From positions 39,626-103,625 of the forward strand of contig JBMYND010000008.1 in assembly GCA_049597955.1 (NCBI GenBank): a DNA stretch of 64,000 nt, in the 5' to 3' direction. The notes beneath the pieces were generated by a model, which was not told where the DNA came from, did not search any database, and saw nothing but the letters and a program-made list of their open reading frames with translations. The DNA is from JAYPAN01 sp049597955. GTDB taxonomy: Bacteria > Pseudomonadota > Alphaproteobacteria > RS24. Shown piece after piece: positions 34,606-43,627 of the stretch. Positions within the stretch are counted from its first letter, which is position 1; every line of letters begins with the position of its first letter. Both the position numbers and the translations under genes were made by a program.

Positions 34606-35816
34606 TAATTGGCCTCTACAATTTTCACCGCTACGCCCTCGGCTGCCTCATTGAAACGGGTGACCAATAAGGGCTGACCGGCTTCCAATCCTTGCCGAAC
34701 CAGCAAATAATCGCCAATGTCAATATAATCGGTCAATTGCCGACCGGCCAGCCGCCCGTCGCGCACAATAAACACGCGGCTGTCATCATAGACGGAGTCT
34801 TTCGGCACGGCGAATACTGACGGCACGGCTTGGGCTTCCAGCAAAATCGTAACGAAGGCACCGCTGCGCAAATTGGACGGCACATTGCCGGTCAGCCGCG
34901 CATAAACATCGACGCCGCGCGTTGTTTGCGATATTTCCGCCCCCACACGCTCAATCTCAGCCCCCAAGGAAATGGTTTCGTCACCGACGCGCCATGACAC
35001 GGTGATGGGGCGCCCGACAATCTCGCTATTGCGCGCCAGAAAACGGCCATATTCATTGTCGGACAGGTTAAAGACAACTTCATAATCGCCCGCGCCCGAC
35101 AAAATGGCCAGCCTTTCATTCGGATTGACCACCCGGCCCTGACGCACATTCAACCGGCCAAGATAGCCGGCAAATGGCGCAACAACCCGCGCATTGTCCA
35201 AATCGCGCTGGGCGCGGCGCAATTGCACATTGGCCCTTTCGACAACCGATTCCTGCTGCTCACGCCGCGCTTTGGCAATTGCCAGCCCGGTTTTCAAATC
35301 ATCCAGCGTTTTGCGCGACACAGTGCCTTTTTTGAACAATTTGCGGGCGCGCCCATATTCCGTTTGGGCTTGTTGCTCCGCCGCCTTGCGCTCGGCCAGC
35401 ACAGCCTTGCCGCCTTTCACCTGCGCGCGCGCATCGTCAAGCGCGATTTGATATTTGAACGGGTCAATCTGAACCAGCAATTCGCCCTGTTCAACCCTTG
35501 CGCCATCCTCAAAATTAGGGCCGGTCTCGACAATCTCGCCACCGACTTGGGCGCGCAAGTCAATCTGGCGCAAAGCCCGCAATTCACCATAAGCGGCAAT
35601 ACGCGGCACATAATCGCCATAGGCGACCGGCAAGGCGCTGACCGACCAAACCGTTTCGCTGTTCTCAACCGGCTTGGTTTGCGGCTTGGTCGAGACCAGC
35701 GCGGCAAATGCCAAAACACCGCCAAGCAAGACAATAAGCGCCACCGGCAGGCGCATAAATCGCCGCCGCGACGCGTCGCCGCCCGCACCAAATAGAGTTT
35801 TAAGCCGGTTCATCAT
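34605..35816 (-). CDS. RND efflux periplasmic adaptor (membrane fusion protein)
   Basis: 403 residues: an N-terminal anchor helix (about 23-42), a lipoyl-type domain (LRAQVGGEIVETG near 88), a coiled-coil hairpin (about 120-210) with the second lipoyl half VVAPFAGYLGRLNVRQGRVV near 212, then beta-barrel and membrane-proximal domains. It links the permease downstream to an outer-membrane channel. It follows hslO by 76 bases, so it probably has its own promoter. Confidence 0.92.
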   Translation of the reverse strand: MMNRLKTLFGAGGDASRRRFMRLPVALIVLLGGVLAFAALVSTKPQTKPVENSETVWSVSALPVAYGDYVPRIAAYGELRALRQIDLRAQVGGEIVETGPNFEDGARVEQGELLVQIDPFKYQIALDDARAQVKGGKAVLAERKAAEQQAQTEYGRARKLFKKGTVSRKTLDDLKTGLAIAKARREQQESVVERANVQLRRAQRDLDNARVVAPFAGYLGRLNVRQGRVVNPNERLAILSGAGDYEVVFNLSDNEYGRFLARNSEIVGRPITVSWRVGDETISLGAEIERVGAEISQTTRGVDVYARLTGNVPSNLRSGAFVTILLEAQAVPSVFAVPKDSVYDDSRVFIVRDGRLAGRQLTDYIDIGDYLLVRQGLEAGQPLLVTRFNEAAEGVAVKIVEAN

Positions 35817-35892
35817 GCAATCATTACTCGCTTTGCGTCTATATATAACGCATTATTGGCCAATTCACAGTCGCACAGCGGCAAATTCCGCC

Positions 35893-36864
35893 CTATGGAT
35901 GGGAAAAATCTTGTTGCCCGCGCTGCGCCGCGATTTCTTCCGGTGCAATCGCGTATAATTCATTGCAAAATTCGCAGCGCACTTCGATTGCCGCGCGCGC
36001 TTGCAAATCATCGCGGTCTTCTGCGGGCAGGGAGACCAGCATATTCAGCACTCTTTCGCGCGAGCACGGGCAGGCAAAATGCATCGGCCGGTGGGTAAAG
36101 GCGCGCACGCCATCTTCATGGAACAGCCGATAAGCCAGTGCTTCGGCGGATAATTCCTGATCCAGCAATTCGGTATCCTCAGTCGTGTCCAGCAACATGG
36201 ACAAGCGGTTCCAGTCATCTTCGGCCTGCGCCAATGACAGGTCGGACGCGCTTTCGCCCTCATCATTTTGGGAAAAGCCGCCTTCCGCCCCTTCCTGTTG
36301 CAACAAAATACCACCGGCGCGCCATTCCATGCGCCCGCCGGGCAGCAAAAGCGGCGCTGCGGCCAGTTTCAACCTTGTGGCGATTTGCTCGGAACGCTCA
36401 AAATAGCCAAGCGCCGCCTCGGCCAGCGTCGTGCCTTCCAATGGCACAATCCCCTGATAGCGTTCCATATCCTGTCCCTGGTCAACAGTCAGCGCAATAT
36501 GTCCCTTATCGCCAAACAGCTTGGTTGACGCGCCGGTCTGTTTGACCAATTCGGACAGGTTGTCCGCATCATATTGCGCGCAACCGCGCAGCGCCCCGCC
36601 AATGCTGTAATCGGCCATCATCATTGAGACCGGGCCATTGCCCTGAATCTGGAAAATAAACCGCCCGTCAAATTTCAACATACTGCCCAGCATGGCCGTC
36701 AGCACCAATGTTTCAGCCAGCAAGCGCGCGACCGGCTCCGGATAATCATGGCGGCCCAGCACTTCACCGGCCAGATTATTCAGCCGCACAATACGCCCAT
36801 TGACATTTTGCCCTTCAATTCGAAACGGCAAAACGAAATCAGCTTCCTCCGCCAGGCTCATCAA
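35893..36864 (-). CDS. hslO: Redox-regulated chaperone Hsp33
   Basis: 323 residues. Hsp33 is activated by oxidation and holds unfolding proteins. The C-terminal zinc switch is intact: CPC near 263-265 and CEFC near 297-300, the CxC...CxxC tetrad. The N-terminal chaperone fold is represented by GPVSMMMADY near 92 and YQGIVPLEGTTLAEA near 153. It overlaps argF by four bases; an argD-argF-hslO order is common in alphaproteobacteria. Confidence 0.95.
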   Translation of the reverse strand: MMSLAEEADFVLPFRIEGQNVNGRIVRLNNLAGEVLGRHDYPEPVARLLAETLVLTAMLGSMLKFDGRFIFQIQGNGPVSMMMADYSIGGALRGCAQYDADNLSELVKQTGASTKLFGDKGHIALTVDQGQDMERYQGIVPLEGTTLAEAALGYFERSEQIATRLKLAAAPLLLPGGRMEWRAGGILLQQEGAEGGFSQNDEGESASDLSLAQAEDDWNRLSMLLDTTEDTELLDQELSAEALAYRLFHEDGVRAFTHRPMHFACPCSRERVLNMLVSLPAEDRDDLQARAAIEVRCEFCNELYAIAPEEIAAQRGQQDFSHP

Positions 36865-37913
36865 AACGCGCTTTCATCAGGGCGGCTGTCATCCTTGCCA
36901 AGGCAAAAGGCCAAAATTGCCTTTTGGGCATGGCAGCGATTTTCCGCCTCGTCAAACACGACAGAGCGCGGCCCGTCAATCACTGCTTGGCTGACTTCCT
37001 TGTCACGATAGGCGGGTAGGCAATGCAGAAAAATCGCATCATCGCCTTGCGCCATCAGCGCCTCGGTGACGCTGTAAGGCGCGAAAGCGGCGGCGCGGCT
37101 TTCGGCAGATTGCGGGTCGTCGCTCATTGATACCCAACAATCCGTGACCAGCGCGGCAGCCCCTTGCGCGGCCTCCTCAGCCGTGGCGCAGACGCTAATC
37201 TTCGCACCGGCAGCGCGCGCCGCGTCAACCAGTTCTGCCGGCACGGCATAGGCTTCCGGCGTTGCCAGCGCCAATTCAAAATCCAGCAAGGCGGCAGCGT
37301 GAACAAATGAAACGGCGACATTATTGCCATCGCCCAGCCAAGCGATACGCTGACCGGCAAGGCGTCCCTTATGCTCTTCAAATGTCATTAAATCAGCGAT
37401 TATCTGGCATGGATGGCTAAAGGCGGTCAGACCGTTCAGCACCGGCACATTGGCATGAGCGGCAAATTCTGTCAGGTTTTCATGCGCGCCCGTGCGCACC
37501 ATCACCGCATCGGCAAAACGCGCCAGCACTTGCGCCGTATCGGCAATGCTTTCGCCGCGCCCCAATTGCATATCGCTTTGGTTCAGCACAATGGTTTCGC
37601 CGCCAAGCTGGCGCATCGCCAAATCAAAAGACACGCGGGTGCGGGTGGATGGTTTGTCAAACACCATGGCCAGCAAATGCCCGGCCAAAGGTCTGTCAGC
37701 ATCGGCCTGTCCGGTCGGCAGACCGGCCCGCGCCGCTTTGCGCGCATGGGCAACATCCAACAGCGCGCGCGCTTGCGCCCGCGTCAAATCCGACAGGTTC
37801 AGAAAATGCCTTTGGCCGTTTGGCAATTGCGCTGCCCGTTGCACCTTTTCTTGCGCCTGTTGTTGCTCGTGACCGGCAGCAGCTTTGGACGCAATTGTCT
37901 GTTCTGTCGTCAT
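36861..37913 (-). CDS. argF: Ornithine carbamoyltransferase
   Basis: 350 residues. It joins carbamoyl phosphate and ornithine to give citrulline in arginine synthesis. Carbamoyl-phosphate site KPSTRTRVSFDLAMRQLGG near 90, ornithine-side WLGDGNNV near 194 and HCLPAYRDKEV near 308 are all present. About 35 extra N-terminal residues rich in Gln and Ala precede the usual family start (HFLNLSDL); the ATG at 37913 is tied to the argD stop by a four-base overlap. A shorter start cannot be excluded, but no internal ATG sits near residue 35. Confidence 0.94.
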   Translation of the reverse strand: MTTEQTIASKAAAGHEQQQAQEKVQRAAQLPNGQRHFLNLSDLTRAQARALLDVAHARKAARAGLPTGQADADRPLAGHLLAMVFDKPSTRTRVSFDLAMRQLGGETIVLNQSDMQLGRGESIADTAQVLARFADAVMVRTGAHENLTEFAAHANVPVLNGLTAFSHPCQIIADLMTFEEHKGRLAGQRIAWLGDGNNVAVSFVHAAALLDFELALATPEAYAVPAELVDAARAAGAKISVCATAEEAAQGAAALVTDCWVSMSDDPQSAESRAAAFAPYSVTEALMAQGDDAIFLHCLPAYRDKEVSQAVIDGPRSVVFDEAENRCHAQKAILAFCLGKDDSRPDESAF

Positions 37914-39130
37914 GGCGCTGTATCCTCTTCGGTATCCGGTTCACCATTGTGCAGCCGCATGGACTGACAGGCCGCTTCAATGGCGGCCAGCGCGGTTTTG
38001 ACATCCTGACGCGACACATTAAGCGGCGGCAAAAGACGGATTGTGTTATCGCCTGCCCCAACCGTCAATAAATGCTGCGCCCGCAAAGCCTCGACAATTT
38101 CCGTATTGGGCGGGGCGCATTTTAATCCAAGCATCAGCCCGCGCCCGCGAATTTCAGTGAAAATATCGCTGTAATTGTCAACCAAATGGCTCAATTGCTG
38201 GCGGAAATAATTGCCGATTGTCACGACATGGTCGAGAAACCCGTCTTCAAGAACACATTGCATGACGGCTGTGCCGACCGCGCAAGCCAGCGGATTGCCG
38301 CCAAAAGTCGAACCATGCGTGCCGGGCTGCATCACCGCGCCGACAGCTTTTGTGGCCAGCACCGCGCCAAGCGGAAAACCGCCACCAATCCCTTTGGCAA
38401 TCGCCATAACATCCGGCGTGACACCGGCCCATTCATGGGCGAACAACCGCCCCGTGCGCCCGATACCGCATTGCACTTCATCAAAGCCAAGCAACAGACC
38501 ATGCTTGTCGCATAAGGCCCGCAAAGCCTGCAAAAATGGCTCGCCGACATCGCGCACACCGCCTTCGCCCTGCACTGGCTCAATCAGGATACCCGCCGTA
38601 TGGGCGTCAATCAGGCTTTCCACCGCGTCAATATCAAAACTGTCAGCCTGCGCAAAGCCTTGCGCAACCGGCCCAAAACCTTCCAAATAGGCGGCATTGC
38701 CAGCCGCCGCCAGAGCGGCCAATGTGCGGCCGTGAAATGCACCGGCAAAGGAAATCAGCGTCACACGCTCCGGCTGGCCTTGCACTGCGTGATATTTGCG
38801 CATGGCTTTTATCATGCCCTCGGCGGCCTCCGCGCCGGAATTGCCGAAAAACACATAATCGGCAAAGCTGTTGGCGCAGAGTATATCGGCCAATTCTTCC
38901 TGCTGCGGTATTTGGTAAAGATTGGACACATGCCAAAGCCGCTCGGCCTGGTCTTGCAGCGCCGCGACCAGACGCGGATGGCTGTGACCAAGCGTGTTGA
39001 CGGCGATACCGGAGCCAAAATCGAGATATTTTTCGCCTTCCGGCGTTGCCAGCCACGCGCCATCGCCCCGCACAAATTGCAGATTGCTGCGCCGATAAGA
39101 CGGCATAATATGGCTGTCCGCTGCCCGCAT
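37910..39130 (-). CDS. argD: Acetylornithine / succinyldiaminopimelate aminotransferase
   Basis: 406 residues, PLP class III aminotransferase that makes N-acetylornithine (and often succinyl-diaminopimelate) with glutamate. Motifs: GSGIAVNTLGHSHP near 39, FFGNSGAEAAEGMIKAMRKY near 94, LLGFDEVQCGIGRTGRLFAH near 212, and the PLP lysine in AIAKGIGGGFPLGA near 244. First gene of argD-argF-hslO. The terminator at 39210-39240 isolates it from the ABC permease gene upstream. Confidence 0.94.
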   Translation of the reverse strand: MRAADSHIMPSYRRSNLQFVRGDGAWLATPEGEKYLDFGSGIAVNTLGHSHPRLVAALQDQAERLWHVSNLYQIPQQEELADILCANSFADYVFFGNSGAEAAEGMIKAMRKYHAVQGQPERVTLISFAGAFHGRTLAALAAAGNAAYLEGFGPVAQGFAQADSFDIDAVESLIDAHTAGILIEPVQGEGGVRDVGEPFLQALRALCDKHGLLLGFDEVQCGIGRTGRLFAHEWAGVTPDVMAIAKGIGGGFPLGAVLATKAVGAVMQPGTHGSTFGGNPLACAVGTAVMQCVLEDGFLDHVVTIGNYFRQQLSHLVDNYSDIFTEIRGRGLMLGLKCAPPNTEIVEALRAQHLLTVGAGDNTIRLLPPLNVSRQDVKTALAAIEAACQSMRLHNGEPDTEEDTAP

Positions 39131-39209
39131 CCTTATGCATCCCGATTTGGTGCAGGCGTCACAAGCGCCTGACTGACATGGTGCGACCCATAAAACCGCG
39201 CCACCAATA

Positions 39210-39240
39210 AAAAAACCGCCTTTCGGCGACTTGGTTTTTT
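39210..39240. terminator. Bidirectional-looking terminator upstream of argD
   Basis: AAAAAACC and GGTTTTTT arms enclose an inner GCC-TTTC-GGC hairpin. The A and T runs make it workable in either direction. Located between the ABC permease gene (which ends at 39319 reading this way) and argD, it should stop the permease transcript. Confidence 0.75.
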
Positions 39241-39318
39241 ATAGCAGATGCGCGCCCCTGCTCGCAATCAGTTTCGCAGTTCGCGGATTGGCAAAACGCA
39301 AAGCCGGTCAGGGTTTGT

Positions 39319-40197
39319 TTAGGATTTCAGGCGATAGCCGGTGGCCAGAACATATTGGCACGCCGCCGAGCTGAGCGCGGTCAGCACCAGCAAAAACACC
39401 ATGCCAAAGGCCATATTGGCTTCGCTATGGCCGGTCATGGCATAGCGGAAGCCGTCAATCATGTAGAAAAATGGATTATATTGCGTGACTTGATAGGCCA
39501 GGCCAGGCAATTGCGACACCGAATAGAAAGTGCCGGACAAAAACGCCAAAGGCGTGATAACGAAATTGGTGACCGTCGCCAAATGGTCGAATTTTTCCGC
39601 CCAAATACCGCCCAGCAAGCCGATTTGTGACAGCAGCGCCGAGGCAATAATGGCGTAAAATAACAGGGCAGAAAAACTGTATATTTGCAAATCGACAAAT
39701 AGCGACATGCCGCAAAACGTGCCGGCGCCGACAAACAGGCCGCGCGTCAGCCCGCCCATTGAAATGCCGATATTTAATTCCAATGCCGACAAGGGCGGCA
39801 TCAGAAAATCAACGACATTGCCCTGCACTTTGGCGACCAAAAGCGAAGAAGACGCATTGGCAAAAGCGTTTTGCACAATCGACATCATGATAAGGCCGGG
39901 CGCGAGAAAATTGATAAATGGCACGCCGTTAATATCGGGGCGCAAACCGGCCAAAGCCAGCGAGAAAATCGCCAAAAACAGCAAAGTGGTGATAATCGGT
40001 GCCATTAATGTCTGCATCCAGACTTTCAGGAAACGCTGCACTTCCTTGCGATACAGCGTCCACAGGCCGAGCCAGTTAAAGCGACCAAAACGGCGCACGC
40101 CAAGCCCTTGATAGGCTTGCGCGCTTGCGCCCTGTGCCTTGGCAAGCTTGGCAAGCTTGATTTGGGCGCGGTCAATCTGGCGGTCTGTATCAGACAT
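39319..40197 (-). CDS. ABC-2 type transporter permease
   Basis: 292 residues with six helices and a hydrophilic, basic N-terminus of about 45 residues. It has the ABC-2 pattern: NFLAPGLIMMSIVQNAFANA near 105, GNVVDFLMPPLSALE near 127 and TPLAFLSGTFYSVSQLP near 216, close to the YadH/NodJ branch. Such permeases export lipids, polysaccharides or drugs. The ATPase partner is not adjacent on either side, so it probably lies elsewhere. A nine-base in-frame repeat encodes KLAKLAK near residue 14. Confidence 0.88.
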   Translation of the reverse strand: MSDTDRQIDRAQIKLAKLAKAQGASAQAYQGLGVRRFGRFNWLGLWTLYRKEVQRFLKVWMQTLMAPIITTLLFLAIFSLALAGLRPDINGVPFINFLAPGLIMMSIVQNAFANASSSLLVAKVQGNVVDFLMPPLSALELNIGISMGGLTRGLFVGAGTFCGMSLFVDLQIYSFSALLFYAIIASALLSQIGLLGGIWAEKFDHLATVTNFVITPLAFLSGTFYSVSQLPGLAYQVTQYNPFFYMIDGFRYAMTGHSEANMAFGMVFLLVLTALSSAACQYVLATGYRLKS

Positions 40198-40329
40198 TGC
40201 GGGTTCCTTTAAGCGCCCGGTCGCAGATGCGCCGGTTCAGAAGCGAGAGACTAGCCCGTTTGCCCGCGGTTTCAACCTTTTTCGCGTGCGGCCGGTCGCG
40301 GCATAAGGCGCGCAGCCAGCCCGATTTCA

Positions 40330-40354
40330 TGTGGATAAACGAATCATTCGACTC
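40330..40354 (+). promoter_or_regulatory. DnaA box and two GANTC methylation sites upstream of gcrA
   Basis: A perfect DnaA box (reverse strand, TGTGGATAA at 40330-40338) is followed by GAATC at 40341-40345 and GACTC at 40350-40354. GANTC is the CcrM methylation site read by GcrA. A possible -10 (TATAAG) lies at 40376-40381. In Caulobacter, DnaA activates gcrA, so the arrangement is plausible control of gcrA by DnaA and methylation state. Confidence 0.7.
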
Positions 40355-40450
40355 ACGCGCTACCACCATATTTAGTATAAGACAAGCAGTAGCCCACTAG
40401 ATATGGCGGGTTACAAAATGCGAATTGCCAGCTTGCAGGGGAAGATAATC

Positions 40451-40942
40451 ATGGCTTGGACTGACGAACGTGTTGAAATGCTTAAGAAACTTTGGGCTGA
40501 TGGCTTGAGCGCAAGCCAGATTGCCCGCAAAATGGGCGGTGTGACCCGCAATGCCGTGATTGGTAAAGTGCACCGGCTTGGCCTTTCGGGCCGCGCAACA
40601 CCGGCACGGGTGACGACGGCGCGCATCAATACGGGCAGCGCACGAACGCGCCCCTCAACGCCAAGCATGCCGACCGGCCATCGCCGTTTTCGTTCCGACG
40701 ATGTTGACGATATTAAAGAGCAAGTTGTTCCACAGCCCATATTGAGCGCCGAGGAGCGCGCCAGCGTGTTGCATCTCACCGAGCATACCTGCAAATGGCC
40801 GATTGGCGACCCCGGCACGACCGAGTTTCATTTCTGCGGCGCGCGGGCCAAATCCGGCAGCCCATATTGCACAACCCATGCGGCGCAAGCCTATCAACCG
40901 CTTGAAAAGCGGCGGCGCAAGCCAAAACAGAATTTTGGTTAA
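40451..40942 (+). CDS. gcrA: GcrA cell cycle regulator
   Basis: 163 residues. GcrA binds sigma-70 RNA polymerase and methylated GANTC promoters to run the alphaproteobacterial cell cycle. The start MAWTDERVEMLKKLW and the helix-turn-helix SASQIARKMGGVTRNAVIGK (about 20-39) are diagnostic. The C-terminal sigma-binding part has CKWPIGDPGTTEFHFCG and YCTTHA. The ATG at 40451 is chosen as it gives the canonical N-terminus; the frame extends 48 bases upstream without support. A terminator follows. Confidence 0.96.
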   Translation: MAWTDERVEMLKKLWADGLSASQIARKMGGVTRNAVIGKVHRLGLSGRATPARVTTARINTGSARTRPSTPSMPTGHRRFRSDDVDDIKEQVVPQPILSAEERASVLHLTEHTCKWPIGDPGTTEFHFCGARAKSGSPYCTTHAAQAYQPLEKRRRKPKQNFG

Positions 40943-40972
40943 GCACTGACCAAAAGACAAATCCAATTATGG

Positions 40973-41002
40973 AAAGCCCTTTTGATAAAGGGCTTTTCTT
41001 TT
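40973..41002 (+). terminator. Rho-independent terminator of gcrA
   Basis: A perfect ten-base-pair stem, AAAGCCCTTT with AAAGGGCTTT around a TGAT loop, is followed by a T-rich run (TTCTTTT overlapping the stem end). It begins 31 bases after the gcrA stop. Confidence 0.88.
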
Positions 41003-41051
41003 GCCTGGCGTCTGCCCAAGCGATAACGCGCTTGCGGTTTTTATTTGAACA

Positions 41052-41079
41052 TGATAATCATTCGCAATAATTATCGTCA
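41052..41079 (+). promoter_or_regulatory. Fur-like palindrome
   Basis: GATAATCATT (41053-41062) and AATAATTATC (41066-41075) form ten-base arms with one mismatch around CGC, flanked by TGA and TCA-type ends. This resembles Fur-type iron boxes built from GATAAT units. It lies about 110 bases ahead of an SDR gene and a ferric-iron-type binding protein gene; a TTGAAC at 41045-41050 could be the -35 of the promoter it covers. Which alphaproteobacterial iron or manganese regulator (Fur/Mur, Irr) would bind is not clear. Confidence 0.55.
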
Positions 41080-41187
41080 TATCGCCTCGCTCATATAGCT
41101 GGATGTACATCGGCGTTATGAGAAACGCTTGGCGAGAAAAACAGTCTGTGCGGTAATGGCGTTTCAGCTTTCAAGGGAGATGTCAGC

Positions 41188-42036
41188 ATGAAACAATTTA
41201 ACGATAAGATTTGTGTTGTCACCGGCGCGGCCAGTGGCATTGGCGCGGCCTGCGCGCGAGCCTTGGCAGCAGAAGGGGCGCATGTGGTGATGAGCGATGT
41301 GCGCGCCGATATGCTGGCAGTCACGCGCGACAGCATAGAACAAGCTGGCGGTCGCTGTGAAACGCATCTGGTTGATGTCGCCGACCGCGACGCCATGTTC
41401 GCCTTGGCTGACACTGTTATCGGCAAGCATGGGCGGGTAGATTTTGTGCTGAACAATGCCGGTGTGGCGCATGGCGCACCGGTGCATGAATTGACCCTCG
41501 ATAATTTCAACTGGGTGATGGATATTGACTTTTGGGGCGTTGTGCATGGCACACAAGCCTTTCTGCCGCATATGATGGCAGCTGACAGCGGCCATATCGC
41601 CAATGTGTCCTCGGTATTCGGCTTGTTTTCGACACCGACCCAAGCTGCCTATAATGCCGCCAAATTCGCCGTGCTGGGCTTCACCGACGCGCTGCGCCAT
41701 GATTTGGCCGACACTCATGTCAATGTCACCTGCATCCATCCCGGCGGCGTCAACACCAATATCGTGCGCCATGCCCGTATCGCCCAAGGCCCCGATGCCG
41801 AAGCCCTGCGGCAGGAGGCGATAGCCCGGTTTGAACAATTCACCATGACCCAGCCGGACAAGGCGGCGCACATTATTCTGAAAGGCATCAAACGCAAAAA
41901 GGCGCGGATTCTCATTGGGCCGGATGCGGTTTATATGGATATTGTGCGTCGGCTGTTTCCGGCCAATTATCTGAAATTCATGCCATTTTTTGGGGATATG
42001 GGAAAACAGGAAATAACTGACAATAATAATGACTGA
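41188..42036 (+). CDS. SDR family NAD(P)-dependent oxidoreductase
   Basis: 282 residues, classical short-chain dehydrogenase. Cofactor site TGAASGIGAACARAL near 13, NNAGVAHG near 90, catalytic serine in NVSSVFGLF near 139 and YNAAK near 154. The substrate is unknown. It ends eight bases inside the next gene, which encodes an iron-type binding protein, so the two are translationally coupled. It is downstream of the Fur-like palindrome. GGGAG lies seven bases before the ATG. Confidence 0.9.
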   Translation: MKQFNDKICVVTGAASGIGAACARALAAEGAHVVMSDVRADMLAVTRDSIEQAGGRCETHLVDVADRDAMFALADTVIGKHGRVDFVLNNAGVAHGAPVHELTLDNFNWVMDIDFWGVVHGTQAFLPHMMAADSGHIANVSSVFGLFSTPTQAAYNAAKFAVLGFTDALRHDLADTHVNVTCIHPGGVNTNIVRHARIAQGPDAEALRQEAIARFEQFTMTQPDKAAHIILKGIKRKKARILIGPDAVYMDIVRRLFPANYLKFMPFFGDMGKQEITDNNND

Positions 42037-43102
42037 TTTAACAGCCCGGATTTCATGGCGGCGGCTTTTGCCGACCGCGCTTTCGCTTGCGCTGGCTTGT
42101 CTGCTGCTGGTTGGCCCGCTTTTGGTTGGGAAGGCGGCAGCACAGGCCGCCGAACGGGTTAATGTCTATTCCTATCGCCAACCCATGCTGGTCAAACCGC
42201 TTTTTGACCGTTTCACAAAAGAAACCGGCATTAAGGTGAAGGTGATTTATGCCGCCAAGGGACTGATTGAGCGCATTGCCATTGAGGGCGAACGCAGCCC
42301 GGCCGATATTTTGCTGACAACCGATATTGGGCGGGTGAGCCAAGCGGCCAAAATCGCCCAACCCGTGCGCTCGGCCCTGCTTGACAAACATGTTCCGGCG
42401 ATTGCCCGCAGCCGCGACCATTTGTGGTTTGGCCTGACTTGGCGGGCGCGGGTCGGTTTTGCGGCCAAGGCGCGGGTTAAGGAAACCACGCTCGACTATC
42501 TGGATCTGGCGACGCCAAAATGGCGCGGGCGCTTGTGCCTGCGCAGTGGCCAGCACCCTTATAATGTGGCGCTGTTTGCTGCCTTGCTGCACCATATTGG
42601 CGAAGACCGGTTCCGCCAATGGCTGCACGGTGTCAAAGCTAATCTGGCAGGCAAACCGTCAGGCAATGACCGCGCCCAGGCGCGCAAAATCTATGCCGGT
42701 AGCTGTGATTTGGCGCTGGCCAATACCTATTATATGGGCGCTATGCAGACCAATGAGAAAAACCCGGAGCAACAGCAATGGGCGCAAGCGGTGAAGCTGG
42801 TTTTTCCGTCCATGCCGGGCGGCGGTCACCATGTCAATTTATCAGGCATGGCAATGGCCAGATATGCGCCCAATCGCGCCAATGCGCTGCGCTTGATGGA
42901 ATTTCTCGTCTCCGAACAGGCGCAAAGCCTGTATGCCGAGGTTAATCACGAATATCCAATCCGCGCCGATGTCCCGCCATCTGCGCGCGTCGCGGCATGG
43001 GGCGACTTGCGACCCGACACAGTGGCGATGGATGAAATTGCCGGTCTCAGCCAACGCGCCAGCCGGATAGTCGATGAAACCGGCTTTAATGACGGCCCGT
43101 AA
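42029..43102 (+). CDS. Ferric-iron-type ABC transporter substrate-binding protein
   Basis: 357 residues: signal peptide (about 1-39, ending AQA), then the FbpA/FutA-type periplasmic binding fold starting RVNVYSYRQ. The two-tyrosine metal site typical of the family is seen as NTYYMGAM near 230, with further candidate ligand Tyr in VNVYSYRQ. Likely binds Fe3+ in the periplasm. No permease or ATPase gene follows; the next gene is unrelated. Eight-base overlap with the SDR gene. An extracellular solute-binding protein for another ligand remains possible. Confidence 0.87.
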   Translation: MTDLTARISWRRLLPTALSLALACLLLVGPLLVGKAAAQAAERVNVYSYRQPMLVKPLFDRFTKETGIKVKVIYAAKGLIERIAIEGERSPADILLTTDIGRVSQAAKIAQPVRSALLDKHVPAIARSRDHLWFGLTWRARVGFAAKARVKETTLDYLDLATPKWRGRLCLRSGQHPYNVALFAALLHHIGEDRFRQWLHGVKANLAGKPSGNDRAQARKIYAGSCDLALANTYYMGAMQTNEKNPEQQQWAQAVKLVFPSMPGGGHHVNLSGMAMARYAPNRANALRLMEFLVSEQAQSLYAEVNHEYPIRADVPPSARVAAWGDLRPDTVAMDEIAGLSQRASRIVDETGFNDGP

Positions 43103-43195
43103 TCTGCCGCCTTGCCTAAAATTCAGCTTCACATGGCAAGGCGATAGTGCCAGACTGACAGGGCAGAACAGAACCCGGAACCTAAGGAGGCTGCG

Positions 43196-43609
43196 ATGAA
43201 AGTGGAAGGTGGATGTTATTGTGGCGCGGTGCGCTACGAAGTTGAAGGCGACCCGGTTTTCAAGGGCCAATGCCATTGCCGCGAATGCCAGCACATAACC
43301 GGCGGCGCGGCCAATTTGACCATGGGCATATCCGACGCCAATTTCAAATATATCAAGGGCACGCCAAGTGCCTATACGCGAACCGATATTGACAATCCGG
43401 TAACGCGGGAGTTTTGCGGCATTTGCGGCGCGCCGCTGCTGACCCGTGCGCCGGCGGCGCTGCCCGATACGGTTTTGTTGAAAGTTGGTTCAATGGACAA
43501 TCCGGCCGATTTTGGCGGGCCGGATATCGCCATACACACAGATGACAAATATGATTTTCATCTGATAGGCGAAGGCGTGGCGCAATTTGCCAAATTGCCG
43601 GGCATGTAA
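43196..43609 (+). CDS. GFA family (glutathione-dependent formaldehyde-activating-like) protein
   Basis: 137 residues. The CENP-V/GFA zinc fold is shown by GGCYCGAVRYEV near 5, CHCRECQ near 27 and FCGICGAPLL near 69, giving the full set of zinc-binding cysteines. The founding member was proposed to help glutathione react with formaldehyde, but most members have no proven activity. A strong AAGGAGG site precedes the ATG at 43196. It stands alone between the iron-type binding protein and the porin gene on the other strand. Confidence 0.9.
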   Translation: MKVEGGCYCGAVRYEVEGDPVFKGQCHCRECQHITGGAANLTMGISDANFKYIKGTPSAYTRTDIDNPVTREFCGICGAPLLTRAPAALPDTVLLKVGSMDNPADFGGPDIAIHTDDKYDFHLIGEGVAQFAKLPGM

Positions 43610-43627
43610 GCGCACAGGCAAACGCCC

